Positions 8,753 to 17,041 of a stretch of 64,000 nt of DNA are shown one piece after another; positions within the stretch are counted from its first letter, which is position 1, and every line of letters starts with the position of its first letter. The position numbers and the translations under genes were made by a program. The notes beneath the pieces were generated by a model, which was given only the letters and a program-made list of their open reading frames with translations, did no database searches and had not been told where the DNA came from. This DNA comes from an uncultured Lactobacillus sp. (GTDB lineage: Bacteria; Bacillota; Bacilli; Lactobacillales; Lactobacillaceae), in NCBI GenBank assembly GCA_946479925.1, contig CAMLHK010000003.1:39059-103058 (forward strand). Reading direction: 5' to 3'.

Positions 8753-11206
8753 ATGTCTACAAAAGAACGAATTCGTGAAATGCCGCTTGAGCAGGTCATG
8801 GGTGAACGTTTTGGAAGATATTCCAAATACATTATTCAGGAACGGGCCTTACCGGATATTCGTGACGGGTTAAAACCCGTGCAAAGAAGAATCCTTTATG
8901 CCATGTTCCAGGATAACAATACTTACGACAAACCATTTAAAAAAGCAGCTAAAGCTGTGGGTAATATTATGGGTAATTTTCACCCTCATGGTGACAGTTC
9001 AATTTATGGAGCTTTAGTCCACCTCTCACAAGATTGGAAAATGCGTGAGCCATTAATTGAAATGCATGGTAATAACGGCTCAATGGACGGGGATGGCCCC
9101 GCAGCTATGCGTTATACTGAATCTCGTTTGAGTAAAATATCTAACATGTTACTGCAGGATATTGATAAAAATACAGTCAATATGGTCCTGAATTTTGACG
9201 ATACCGAATATGAGCCCACCGTTTTACCGGTACGTTTTCCCAATTTACTAGTTAATGGTTCTACCGGTATTTCAGCGGGTTACGCCACGGAAATACCACC
9301 ACATAATTTAACCGAAGTAATTGATGCCACTATCTATTTGTTAAAAAATCCTAATGCCACTCTTTCCGATCTGATGCAATTTGTCAAAGGTCCTGATTTT
9401 CCAACTGGCGCCATCGTTCTGGGTGAAAAGGGCTTGCGTGAAGCTTATGAAACAGGACGTGGCCGTATTCAGGTAAGAGCTAAATCTTCTATTCAAGAAA
9501 TAAGAGGGCACCGTGAGGAAATTGTAATTACGGAAATTCCTTTTGCTGTTAATAAAGCCCTGTTAGTTAAAAAAATGGATGAGATTCGGCTTAACAGAGA
9601 AATTGATGGTATAGCTGAGGTTCGGGATGAAACTGACCGTCATGGTTTGTCAATTGTAGTCGAATTAAAAAAGGGTGCCGATGCACAAAATATTTTAAAT
9701 TATCTCTTTAAAAATACTGAACTGCAGGTTTCCTATAATTTCAATATGGTTGCGATTGATCACATGACGCCAATGCAGGTTGGTTTAAAGCATATCTTGT
9801 CTTCATACTTAGAACATGAAAAAGAAGTAGTTACCAAAAGAACTAAGTATGATTTAAATAAAGTTGAAGAACGTCTGGAAATTATCCAGGGCTTGATTCA
9901 TGCCATGGACATTTTAGATCAGGTTATCAAAGTCATTCGGGCATCAAAAAATAAGACCGAAGCTAAGAAAAATTTGTCTAATGAATTTGAATTTTCAGCT
10001 CGACAAGCAGAAGCAATTGTTTCTTTGCAACTATATAGACTTACTAATACCGATGTAGATGCTTTAGTTAAAGAGCAAACGGAATTAAGCGAAAAGATAG
10101 CTCGTTTTAAGGAGCTTTTATCTAATAACAAAACTTTGGAAAAGGAAATAGTTAAAGAACTATCACTTGTTAAAAAAGAATTTGGTAATCCAAGAAGGAC
10201 CGAAATTTCTTCTGCAAATGCTAAGATCCAAATTGATGAAAAAGCTCTAGTAGCCGATGAACAGGTACGTGTGTTGATAAGTCGCGATGGCTACTTGAAA
10301 AGATCTTCTATTCGTTCCTGGCAGTCAAGTGATGATGAGGATAACGGCTTGCCAAGCGGGGATGATGTAGTATTTGAAAAAACAGTATCTACTTTAACCA
10401 ATTTATATCTTTTTACCAGTCGGGGAAATGTCATTTACCGTCCAGTAAATGAACTAGTTGAGGCAAAGTGGAAGGAAACTGGCCAACATTTGTCTCAAGA
10501 AATTGGTTTAAATGAGGATGAAAACATTATTCGTGTATTTGACTTTGACAATTTAAAGCAAAGTGTCAACTTTTTACTTGCTACCAACGATGGCTATATC
10601 AAACAATTACAATTAAGTAATTTGCAACCTACAAGAACTTATCGTTCACGAGCAATTACAGCGCTAAAAATGAAAAAACCAGACAGTATGGTCGTCCGCG
10701 TTGATTTAGTTAAGAGTAACAGTAATGACGAAATAATTTTATTTACTCATAACGCATATGCTATTCGCTATAATTTGGCAGAAATTCCAGAATCTGGCGC
10801 CAAATCGTTTGGAGTAAAGTCTGTCAATCTGAAGCCTGCGGACTATGTCATTTCATATATCTTAATAAATCCTGACTATCTTGACCTGGTTCATGTTGGC
10901 ATAATTACACAAAGGGGGGCATTTAAACAATTTAAAGCTGATTTAGTAAATAAAGTATCACGGGCTAAACGAGGAGTACTTGTATTAAGAGAACTTAAAA
11001 CTAAACCTCACCGCATTGTTGCAGTTACGTCTTATGGGCAAGACCATACTCTGATTGTAACCACTAAGAGTAAGAGGCACATAAAGATCTTAACTAGTGC
11101 TTATCCGTTAGGTGATAGATATTCGAATGGTTCATTTGTGATTGATACTACTAGTGACGGGGAGCCAGTTAATATAAAACTAAGTAGGCCATTAAGCAAT
11201 AATTAA
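8753..11206 (+). CDS. parC: DNA topoisomerase IV subunit A
   Basis: DNA-breaking subunit of topoisomerase IV, 817 residues. The breakage-reunion domain contains RALPDIRDGLKPVQRRILYAM, the quinolone-determining segment HPHGDSSIYGALVHLSQ, and MRYTESRLS with the catalytic Tyr near residue 120. The C-terminal half has degenerate beta-pinwheel repeats. The GyrA-box QRRGGKG is absent, which favours ParC over GyrA, as does the parE neighbour. GAGG lies upstream of the ATG. Confidence 0.96.
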   Translation: MSTKERIREMPLEQVMGERFGRYSKYIIQERALPDIRDGLKPVQRRILYAMFQDNNTYDKPFKKAAKAVGNIMGNFHPHGDSSIYGALVHLSQDWKMREPLIEMHGNNGSMDGDGPAAMRYTESRLSKISNMLLQDIDKNTVNMVLNFDDTEYEPTVLPVRFPNLLVNGSTGISAGYATEIPPHNLTEVIDATIYLLKNPNATLSDLMQFVKGPDFPTGAIVLGEKGLREAYETGRGRIQVRAKSSIQEIRGHREEIVITEIPFAVNKALLVKKMDEIRLNREIDGIAEVRDETDRHGLSIVVELKKGADAQNILNYLFKNTELQVSYNFNMVAIDHMTPMQVGLKHILSSYLEHEKEVVTKRTKYDLNKVEERLEIIQGLIHAMDILDQVIKVIRASKNKTEAKKNLSNEFEFSARQAEAIVSLQLYRLTNTDVDALVKEQTELSEKIARFKELLSNNKTLEKEIVKELSLVKKEFGNPRRTEISSANAKIQIDEKALVADEQVRVLISRDGYLKRSSIRSWQSSDDEDNGLPSGDDVVFEKTVSTLTNLYLFTSRGNVIYRPVNELVEAKWKETGQHLSQEIGLNEDENIIRVFDFDNLKQSVNFLLATNDGYIKQLQLSNLQPTRTYRSRAITALKMKKPDSMVVRVDLVKSNSNDEIILFTHNAYAIRYNLAEIPESGAKSFGVKSVNLKPADYVISYILINPDYLDLVHVGIITQRGAFKQFKADLVNKVSRAKRGVLVLRELKTKPHRIVAVTSYGQDHTLIVTTKSKRHIKILTSAYPLGDRYSNGSFVIDTTSDGEPVNIKLSRPLSNN

Positions 11207-11268
11207 TTTTAGTTTATTTAATGATATCAATAAATTGTGAAAGTGCTTTATTGAATTACAATAATACT

Positions 11269-11297
11269 TTGACACAAAGGGGTTTTTGATTGATAAT
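11269..11297 (+). promoter_or_regulatory. Promoter of the LysR-type regulator gene
   Basis: TTGACA (11269-11274), a 17-base spacer and GATAAT (11292-11297), about 50 bases before the start codon at 11346. Near-consensus sigma-70/SigA promoter. Confidence 0.75.
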
Positions 11298-11345
11298 AGC
11301 ATATATATAGAGCCATATTATTGTTAAGATAGAAGGAATAATTTT

Positions 11346-12281
11346 ATGCCTAAAACAGATACAATACTCTCAACCAAGTCCTTACATTATTTTTTGCAAT
11401 TAATTGATACTATGAATTATACCCAGGCAGCCCAGATCCTGGGCATTACTCAACCGGCTTTAACTCAACAAATTAAGAAAATCGAGCATGCAATTGGAAC
11501 ACCGTTATTTGGGCAAATGGGCAAAAAGCTTTACCTAACGGAAGCGGGTAAGCAATTGCAAACTGGAGCGATTCAATTGCTTGGAACCATTAATTCTGTG
11601 GTTAGTGATATTCAAGAATTTACTCAGGCTGATAAGGGTAATATTGCAATCGGTGTTTTAGAAAGTGTTGATTCTGATCTTCTCAGACGGTTTTTGATTG
11701 AGTTTAACCAAAAGTTTCCGAATATAACTATTAGTGTCTCTTATTTTAACCGGAAAGATCTTTGGTATAATCTTGATAATAATTTAATTGATTTAGGGTT
11801 GCTTTATGTTCCTGAAACTACTAAGAAAAGTCAATCCAATATTCAGAATCAGTATGAACAAATGAAAGTCACACAAGAGAGATTGACAATTTTGACACAC
11901 AATTCTAAATTTGAAGCAAAAAGGGCATACCCAGTTTCCAAATTCTTAGGAAAAAATTGGGTACTTTATCCGGATAGTTTTTACTTAACTCAATTGTTAA
12001 AAGATAAATTAGGCTCTAAATTAAATGCTAAAAACGGGTTAAATGTTCCTTTAACCTTTACTTCAACCAAGCAAATGGTTGATACAGCGCAGGAAACTGA
12101 TTATGAGACAGTTGTAGGTGAATCATATTATCAGCTCCACCAAGACGAAATTGATTTAACACCAGTATTTTTAAAAGGTGTTCCCAAATTTACAACCTCA
12201 ATTATTTATCGCAAGGGCAAGAAAGAAGTTCCTCGGATTGAAAACTTTTTAGCCGAATTTAAAAAGTTTTTGCAAGCATAA
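11346..12281 (+). CDS. LysR-family transcriptional regulator
   Basis: A 311-residue DNA-binding regulator. The N-terminal winged helix (about 12-72) contains NYTQAAQILGITQPALTQQIKKIEHAIGTPLF, typical of LysR. From about residue 95 a periplasmic-binding-like effector domain follows (GNIAIGVLESVDSDLLRRFL). It has its own strong promoter and an AGAAGGAAT ribosome site. No divergently transcribed target adjoins it, so the regulon cannot be inferred from position. The downstream gene ppaC is housekeeping. Confidence 0.9.
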   Translation: MPKTDTILSTKSLHYFLQLIDTMNYTQAAQILGITQPALTQQIKKIEHAIGTPLFGQMGKKLYLTEAGKQLQTGAIQLLGTINSVVSDIQEFTQADKGNIAIGVLESVDSDLLRRFLIEFNQKFPNITISVSYFNRKDLWYNLDNNLIDLGLLYVPETTKKSQSNIQNQYEQMKVTQERLTILTHNSKFEAKRAYPVSKFLGKNWVLYPDSFYLTQLLKDKLGSKLNAKNGLNVPLTFTSTKQMVDTAQETDYETVVGESYYQLHQDEIDLTPVFLKGVPKFTTSIIYRKGKKEVPRIENFLAEFKKFLQA

Positions 12282-12409
12282 TTCTTCATACATGTGCTAA
12301 GACATAATAAATTATTTAAACTAAAATTTACATTTTACTGGGAAGAAAAGGTTTTATTAGGTAAACTAGAAGATAAGTAAAAAATTTAAAAGAAACAGGG
12401 GAAAGTTAA

Positions 12410-13339
12410 ATGGAAAAAGAATTAGTTTTTGGTCATCAAAATCCAGATACAGATGCCATAGGAACTGCAATTGCTTATTCATATTTGCAAAATAAATTAG
12501 GCTATAATACAGAAGCGGTTGCTTTAGGTGAGCCTAACGATGAGACAGCCTTTGCGTTAAAGAAATTTGGTTTTGAAGCACCAAGAGTTATTAAAACAGC
12601 TGCTAATGAAGTGGAGAAGGTAATGCTAGTCGATCATAATGAACCGCAGCAAAGTGTTTCCGATATTGATAAAGTAACTGTAACTCATGTGGTTGACCAT
12701 CATAGAATTATGAATTTTAATACAAGTATGCCTCTGTTTTATCTTGCAGAACCTGTAGGTTGCACAAGTACAATTATGTATGGACTGTACAAGCATTTTA
12801 AGGTGGAAATTCCTCAAAATATTGCTGGAATTATGCTCTCAGCTATAATATCAGACACATTATTGCTAAAATCGCCAACTACTACTGAGAGAGATAAAAA
12901 GGCCGTTCAAGAACTTGCAGAAATTGCTAATGTTGATTACCAAAAATATGGTTTGGAAGAACTGAAGGCTGGAACCAATATAGCAAGTAAATCGGAAGAA
13001 GAATTAATTGATTTAGATGCTAAATCATTTGATTTGAACGGTAAGAACGTTCGGGTTGCTCAAATCAATGTAGTTGACTTACCAGAGGCTTTGGAACGTA
13101 AAGAGGCTTTCTTAAAGACAATGAGCGATTCAGCCAAGTCTGAAGGCTACGATTTATTCATGCTGCTTATAACTAATGTACTTGACTCAGATTCAACTGC
13201 ATTAGTTATAGGTTCAGATGAGGCTTTGGCTTCATTTGAAAAGGCATTTGGTGAGGTTAAGGATTCTGAAATTAGCTTGCCAGGTGTTGTTTCAAGAAAG
13301 AAACAGGTTGTGCCACCGTTAACTGAAGCTTTTAAGTAA
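12410..13339 (+). CDS. ppaC: Manganese-dependent inorganic pyrophosphatase (family II)
   Basis: Cytoplasmic enzyme of 309 residues that hydrolyses pyrophosphate to phosphate and so pulls biosynthetic reactions forward. It belongs to the DHH family: metal ligands are seen in [13 protein letters not shown] (His8, Asp12, Asp14 by family pattern), MLVDHNE and VVDHHRI, and the C-terminal DHHA2 domain ends with the substrate-binding [10 protein letters not shown]. Family-typical length. Ends at a strong bidirectional terminator shared with the convergent XRE gene. Confidence 0.97.
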   Translation: MEKELVFGHQNPDTDAIGTAIAYSYLQNKLGYNTEAVALGEPNDETAFALKKFGFEAPRVIKTAANEVEKVMLVDHNEPQQSVSDIDKVTVTHVVDHHRIMNFNTSMPLFYLAEPVGCTSTIMYGLYKHFKVEIPQNIAGIMLSAIISDTLLLKSPTTTERDKKAVQELAEIANVDYQKYGLEELKAGTNIASKSEEELIDLDAKSFDLNGKNVRVAQINVVDLPEALERKEAFLKTMSDSAKSEGYDLFMLLITNVLDSDSTALVIGSDEALASFEKAFGEVKDSEISLPGVVSRKKQVVPPLTEAFK

Positions 13340-13342
13340 TTT

Positions 13343-13382
13343 AAAAAACACGAAATAGAGAAAATCTATTTCGTGTTTTTTT
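13343..13382. terminator. Bidirectional terminator between ppaC and the XRE regulator
   Basis: A 17-bp stem AAAAAACACGAAATAGA / TCTATTTCGTGTTTTTT with loop GAAAA. T-runs occur on both strands, so it serves both convergent genes. Confidence 0.92.
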
Positions 13383-13740
13383 AATCTTTGTTAATTTCTT
13401 TAGCCAAAATGATGAATGATTTGCATACTCTTTCAGCTTTGTCAGGTGACATTTTTCTAAGTTCATTAAGAACCTTCTTAATAAATACTGGAGTATTATC
13501 TTGATGATTTTCAACTTTAACTTCTTTAAAGCGATAAGCATTCATAATAATATCTGGTGTAGTTGTATTTAAGGCTCTGGCAATGGAGTCAAGCTTTTGA
13601 ATACTAATATTCTGGTTTTTGGTACGCTCAAGACGGGAAATAAAATTGACCGATAAATCGCTTAATTCAGCGAGATCCTCCTGGGTTAATTTCTGTTCAC
13701 GTCGCCTGCGACATATTTCTTTTCCTAAATTTATACTCAT
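13381..13740 (-). CDS. XRE-family helix-turn-helix regulator
   Basis: A 119-residue protein with an N-terminal Cro/CI-type helix-turn-helix (about 8-62: LTQEDLAELSDLSVNFISRLERT) and a short helical C-terminal part (about 75-115) with no recognised domain. A 9-9-9 inverted repeat lies 38 bases upstream of the start codon, so autoregulation is likely. It stands alone, facing the 1.5-kb gene desert, and no toxin or phage gene adjoins it. Its target and role are not known. Confidence 0.8.
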   Translation of the reverse strand: MSINLGKEICRRRREQKLTQEDLAELSDLSVNFISRLERTKNQNISIQKLDSIARALNTTTPDIIMNAYRFKEVKVENHQDNTPVFIKKVLNELRKMSPDKAERVCKSFIILAKEINKD

Positions 13741-13777
13741 GGAATAAATTCAACCCTTTCAAAAAAATAATTCCATA

Positions 13778-13804
13778 TTCTATAATAACAGATTAATTAT
13801 AGAA
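13778..13804. promoter_or_regulatory. Operator-like inverted repeat upstream of the XRE regulator
   Basis: Perfect 9-bp arms TTCTATAAT (13778-13786) and ATTATAGAA (13796-13804) with a 9-base spacer. It overlaps the only plausible -10 region of the minus-strand gene starting at 13740 and is a natural autoregulatory site for a dimeric helix-turn-helix protein. Confidence 0.5.
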
Positions 13805-14747
13805 ATAAACAGTAAAACAAAAATAATAATGAATAAAACACTTGCTTATGGCAAAATTATACTCAAACTAAATGTTTTAAACTATACCCCACATAGTATT
13901 GTAAGCTATTTTTTGAGAAAATAAAATAAAAAAGCACCAATTAATAACCTTAAAGTGAAAAAGGAAAGAGTGGCAAATATTATATCAAAGACTGCTTTCG
14001 CTTGCCAGGTCTGCGAGTAGAAAGGCGCTTGTTTAAAAAAGAGAACAACTAATTAGGTTTATATATTTATAAATCCTAGAAAGCGCTTTTATTTATATTT
14101 TTCCATATTTATGCTAGTTATTTTGAATATAGAAATTAATGACGTATAGTCTAACTATATTTTGGGGTAGTATTTTATATCTGTTCGCATAATTCTTATA
14201 TTGTAAATTAAAACTGAAATTTCTATCTAAATCATAAAAATACACTGTCAGTCTTTATCAGAAAACTTTTGGCAACTTTTGAATATCAAGTAATTTTTGC
14301 TTGAGTTCAAGCGGGTGATTTAGGTTTAATATATTTCAGCATATTGCAGTAGTAAAATACAGCTTCGTATAATATATATTATGTAAAGTTATATTAAAAA
14401 TTCAGGATAGAGGGGTTAATCAACAAATACCTTGGTTAAAATATGTATGTTGACACAAGTATTTAGAGTCTTTTAAAATTCAAAAGCCGCTTAACTGATC
14501 ATTTAATAGCAATTAATTATCTCAGTAGTAATTTAAATTTTTCTTACATAGACAGATTTCCATCTTTGAATTCACAAAATTTAATATAGAAAGAACTAGT
14601 TCTAAATCGTAAAAGTTTATGTATTAAGTGGCAAATCATTATAAGTGTGAATCGTTAATGTAAGTGGTAAGTTTAGTATCTTTTTAATTGGTATAAAGAA
14701 AGTGTGCGATTTACTGGAAATAGTAATTTGGTGTTACATTTATTTTA

Positions 14748-14783
14748 TTGCTTTCATTAAAATTATAGTTTTAATGAAAGCAA
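14748..14783. other. dif: Candidate dif site (XerS recombination site)
   Basis: Perfect inverted repeat: arms TTGCTTTCATTAAAA (14748-14762) and TTTTAATGAAAGCAA (14769-14783) around TTATAG. The inner 28 bp (14752-14779) has the 11-6-11 layout of dif sites. Read on the minus strand, the centre is AAAACTATAATTTT, which agrees with my recollection of the lactococcal/streptococcal difSL core. No T-run follows on either strand, so it is not an ordinary terminator. xerS begins 470 bases to the right, and gene orientation switches here. Recognition of the site is inference; the palindrome is directly visible. Confidence 0.65.
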
Positions 14784-14832
14784 ATAAAGGAAGTATTGCA
14801 GTCAAAATTTTCTTTATATCAGACTCTAACGC

Positions 14833-14970
14833 TCACACAAAGTTAGCAATTAGCGCGTAAGTTTTTAAACGAGATATTTTAAATTGTTGCTTTAAATATG
14901 TTAATGTATAGCTTAAAAATAAAGCTGTTTCCCCTCTTTTAAAGTACACTACAGCTAGCTCCAATTTCAT
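14833..14970 (-). CDS. Possible small protein (45 residues) in the terminus desert
   Basis: A minus-strand frame from ATG at 14970 to TGA at 14833, encoding a small mixed hydrophobic/basic peptide that begins MKLELAVVYFKRGETALF. A strong ribosome site, AGGAGAGAG, lies about ten bases before the ATG, the best in the desert. No clear promoter and no recognised family. It may be a genuine small gene, the remnant of a larger one, or chance. Confidence 0.35.
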   Translation of the reverse strand: MKLELAVVYFKRGETALFLSYTLTYLKQQFKISRLKTYALIANFV

Positions 14971-15253
14971 GGTTTTCTCTCTCCTAATGCTCTATAATTT
15001 TGATCTGAATACTCTATTTTTAGCAATTAATTATCAGGCTTAAACAACTAAATAATATTTATCAAATCACCCTCTTAATTTCTAGCAAATTAAACCGCAG
15101 TTCAATAATCTGTGCGATAAATGTAGTTGAGCGACTATCTGTTTGATTTTTCCCCTTTCTTTAAGGTAACCAAGAATAAAAAAGACAAACATACATTCTG
15201 ATTTTGCTTTATAATAGAATACATAATTATTTCAGTTAGGAGAATTTTGCTAC

Positions 15254-16339
15254 GTGGAAACAAAAAGATACTTAGATCTAATCGATGATGAATTGAAAAA
15301 AATGCCGGATTTTGTCAAAGATTATAACTTTGGTACCAGTCATTCTTTAGCTACATCCTATCAATATTTAACAGAAATCAGACGTTTCTTTGACTGGCTG
15401 CGCCAAGAAGGCATTTCACAGGCTAAAAATAATCAAAAAATTGAAACCGAAACTTTGGCCAAACTGCAGCGCAATGACATTATGCTTTATATTAACTATT
15501 TGGGTCACGTCAAAAATAAGCAGGGTAATCTTAACTCCCCCACTACTATCAATCGTTCCATAAATGCGTTAAGGTCCTTGTTTAAGTTTTTAACTATAAC
15601 TGCTGATAATATTAATGGTCAGCCATATTTTGAACGAAATGTAATGCTTAAAATTGATTCCCTCAATAATACAGAAACGCTGAACTACCGTGCACATGTC
15701 CTTGAATCACACATGTATACCGGCAAATTAAAATATCAGTTTCTAGACTTTATTGCTACTAAATACGAACTTCAATGCAATAAACATGCTCTACCGGGTT
15801 TTAAAGTTAATAAAGAACGTGATATGGCAATTATTGCATTAATTTTGGGAACAGGGATAAGGGTCTCAGAATGTGCAGGAATTGATGTTTCTGACATTAA
15901 TTTTAGAAAGGCTACGCTGGACGTAACACGTAAAGGTGGTCAAAGAGACAGCGTTCCAATTGCCGAATGGACAATAATTTATATCAAAGGATATAAAAAG
16001 ATTCGCCAGGAACGCTATTCAGCCTCAAAAAAAGATGCAGCATTCTTTCTTACACGGTGGCACAATAAAACCAGAAGGATTACTGCCAGTGCAATTGAAA
16101 AGATGGTTAATAAATATTCAGCTGCCTTTGGACATCCACTTACCCCTCATAAATTGCGCCATACTGTGGCTTCTGAATTATATGATGTGACTAAAGACCA
16201 GGTTTTGGTTGCCCAGCAGCTGGGACAAAAAGGAACTTCAGCAACTGATTTATATACTCACGTCGATCAAAAAAAGCAAAGAGCTGCCTTGAATGAGATT
16301 ACTGAAGCTGATAAAAACAATAGTAAAAAGCAAGCATAA
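15254..16339 (+). CDS. xerS: Tyrosine recombinase XerS
   Basis: A 361-residue recombinase matching the XerS type of streptococci and lactococci, which alone resolves chromosome dimers at difSL. XerS-like segments include YLTEIRRFFDWL, TTINRSINALRSLFKFLT, PYFERNVM, RDMAIIALILGTGIRVSE and DVTRKGGQRDSVP. Catalytic residues are R203, K227, H299 and R302 (PHKLRHTVAS) and Y334 (DLYTHV). The usual third His is Gln here (Q325 in QQLGQKGTS). The start is GTG at 15254, behind TTAGGAGAA; a TATAAT lies at 15210-15215. The dif-like palindrome is 470 bases upstream. Confidence 0.92.
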   Translation: METKRYLDLIDDELKKMPDFVKDYNFGTSHSLATSYQYLTEIRRFFDWLRQEGISQAKNNQKIETETLAKLQRNDIMLYINYLGHVKNKQGNLNSPTTINRSINALRSLFKFLTITADNINGQPYFERNVMLKIDSLNNTETLNYRAHVLESHMYTGKLKYQFLDFIATKYELQCNKHALPGFKVNKERDMAIIALILGTGIRVSECAGIDVSDINFRKATLDVTRKGGQRDSVPIAEWTIIYIKGYKKIRQERYSASKKDAAFFLTRWHNKTRRITASAIEKMVNKYSAAFGHPLTPHKLRHTVASELYDVTKDQVLVAQQLGQKGTSATDLYTHVDQKKQRAALNEITEADKNNSKKQA

Positions 16340-16356
16340 TAGTGCTTGCTTTTTTG
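16325..16356 (+). terminator. Terminator overlapping the 3' end of xerS
   Basis: Stem AAAAAGCAAGCA / TGCTTGCTTTTT with loop TAATAG. The left arm encodes the last residues of XerS and the loop holds its stop codon. A T-run follows. Confidence 0.85.
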
Positions 16357-16357
16357 G

Positions 16358-16993
16358 TTATTCGAATCTTGTCTGCCAATTTGAACTTTGATTAGCCTCA
16401 AAGCACATTTTTATTTCTGCTAAAGAGTTTCGTGGTACTGACAAAGGTGGCAGATTATCAAAGTCAAAGAACGAGCATTTTTCAGTTTCAGTATTATTGA
16501 CAAACTTTCCTCCTAAATCTCTGCAGAGAAAAATAACATTGCATACATTGATAGCGCGTTCAACTCGTTTATTATCATAAATGTTAGTTGAATGGTTATT
16601 TACGGCAATGATTTGCTCAACCGCGATCTTATGACCAGACTCCTCTTCTGCCTCTTTTATACAATTTTCTTTAACCGTCATATTTGGTTCACACCAACCA
16701 CCAGGCATTGACCATAAATTGTCGGTAGACTCTTTCACCAACAAAATTTTTTGCTTAGTAAAAATTGCTGCTCTGGTAGATACTTTAGGTGTCTGATAAC
16801 CGTCATCACTACTAAATAACCCCTTAATCACATCAATCGGCTCACCAGTTTTAGCAGCCATCATCTTTATTGCAATTTCTCTTATCTGCTGGTATCTTTC
16901 TCTATCAAAACGATCGTGGCCGTATTCAATGCCATCTTGAGCAATACTTTGTAGTTTTATTGCCCACCTTGATAGTTGGTCTAATTTTTTCAT
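16358..16993 (-). CDS. NUDIX hydrolase with NUDIX_N-type extension
   Basis: A 211-residue NUDIX protein. The N-terminal part (about 1-65: LSRWAIKLQSIAQDGIEYG...RYQQIREIA) resembles the helical extension of YjhB-like ADP-ribose/nucleotide pyrophosphatases. The Nudix motif region is PGGWCEPNMTVKENCIKEAEEESGH, which keeps the KEAEEESG metal-binding core. The substrate is unknown, probably a nucleoside diphosphate derivative. I start at ATG 16993, preceded by GAGG; a longer in-frame start would lie inside the terminator of the upstream degV gene. Confidence 0.82.
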   Translation of the reverse strand: MKKLDQLSRWAIKLQSIAQDGIEYGHDRFDRERYQQIREIAIKMMAAKTGEPIDVIKGLFSSDDGYQTPKVSTRAAIFTKQKILLVKESTDNLWSMPGGWCEPNMTVKENCIKEAEEESGHKIAVEQIIAVNNHSTNIYDNKRVERAINVCNVIFLCRDLGGKFVNNTETEKCSFFDFDNLPPLSVPRNSLAEIKMCFEANQSSNWQTRFE

Positions 16994-17014
16994 AAAAAGC
17001 CTCAATTTTTTAGC

Positions 17015-17040
17015 AAAAAAGCAACCTTTCAAAGGTTGCT
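17015..17040 (-). terminator. Terminator of the degV gene
   Basis: Read leftward, stem GCAACCTTT / AAAGGTTGC is followed by a run of six T. It lies immediately after the DegV stop codon and before the NUDIX gene. Confidence 0.85.
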
Positions 17041-17041
17041 C

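Larger units (their letters stand above)
13741..15253. other. 1.5-kb gene desert; proposed replication-terminus region
   Basis: In an otherwise tightly packed window this stretch has no convincing gene apart from one small minus-strand frame (14833-14970). It contains a dif-like palindrome (14748-14783), an operator-like repeat near the XRE gene, smaller palindromes (14299-14312 and 14592-14603) and a 15-bp direct repeat (14507-14521 and 15021-15035). A promoter-like TTGCAG-18-TATAAT (14344-14373) points right with no gene after it. Base composition is very AT-rich. No tRNA or mobile-element gene was recognised. Confidence 0.7.

Noticed and set aside
13966-14016. Short GTG-started frame with a CxxC (TAFACQVCE) that looked like the start of a zinc-ribbon protein such as L33 or RadA
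   Set aside because: It stops after 16 codons, and the downstream frames show no convincing continuation of either family.
14079-14092. cre-like sequence around AAAGCGCTTT in the gene desert
   Set aside because: It lacks outer consensus bases and there is no gene nearby for CcpA to control.
14748-14783. Reading the palindrome as an intrinsic terminator
   Set aside because: Neither strand has a T-run after the stem, and there is no gene immediately upstream on either strand that needs one.
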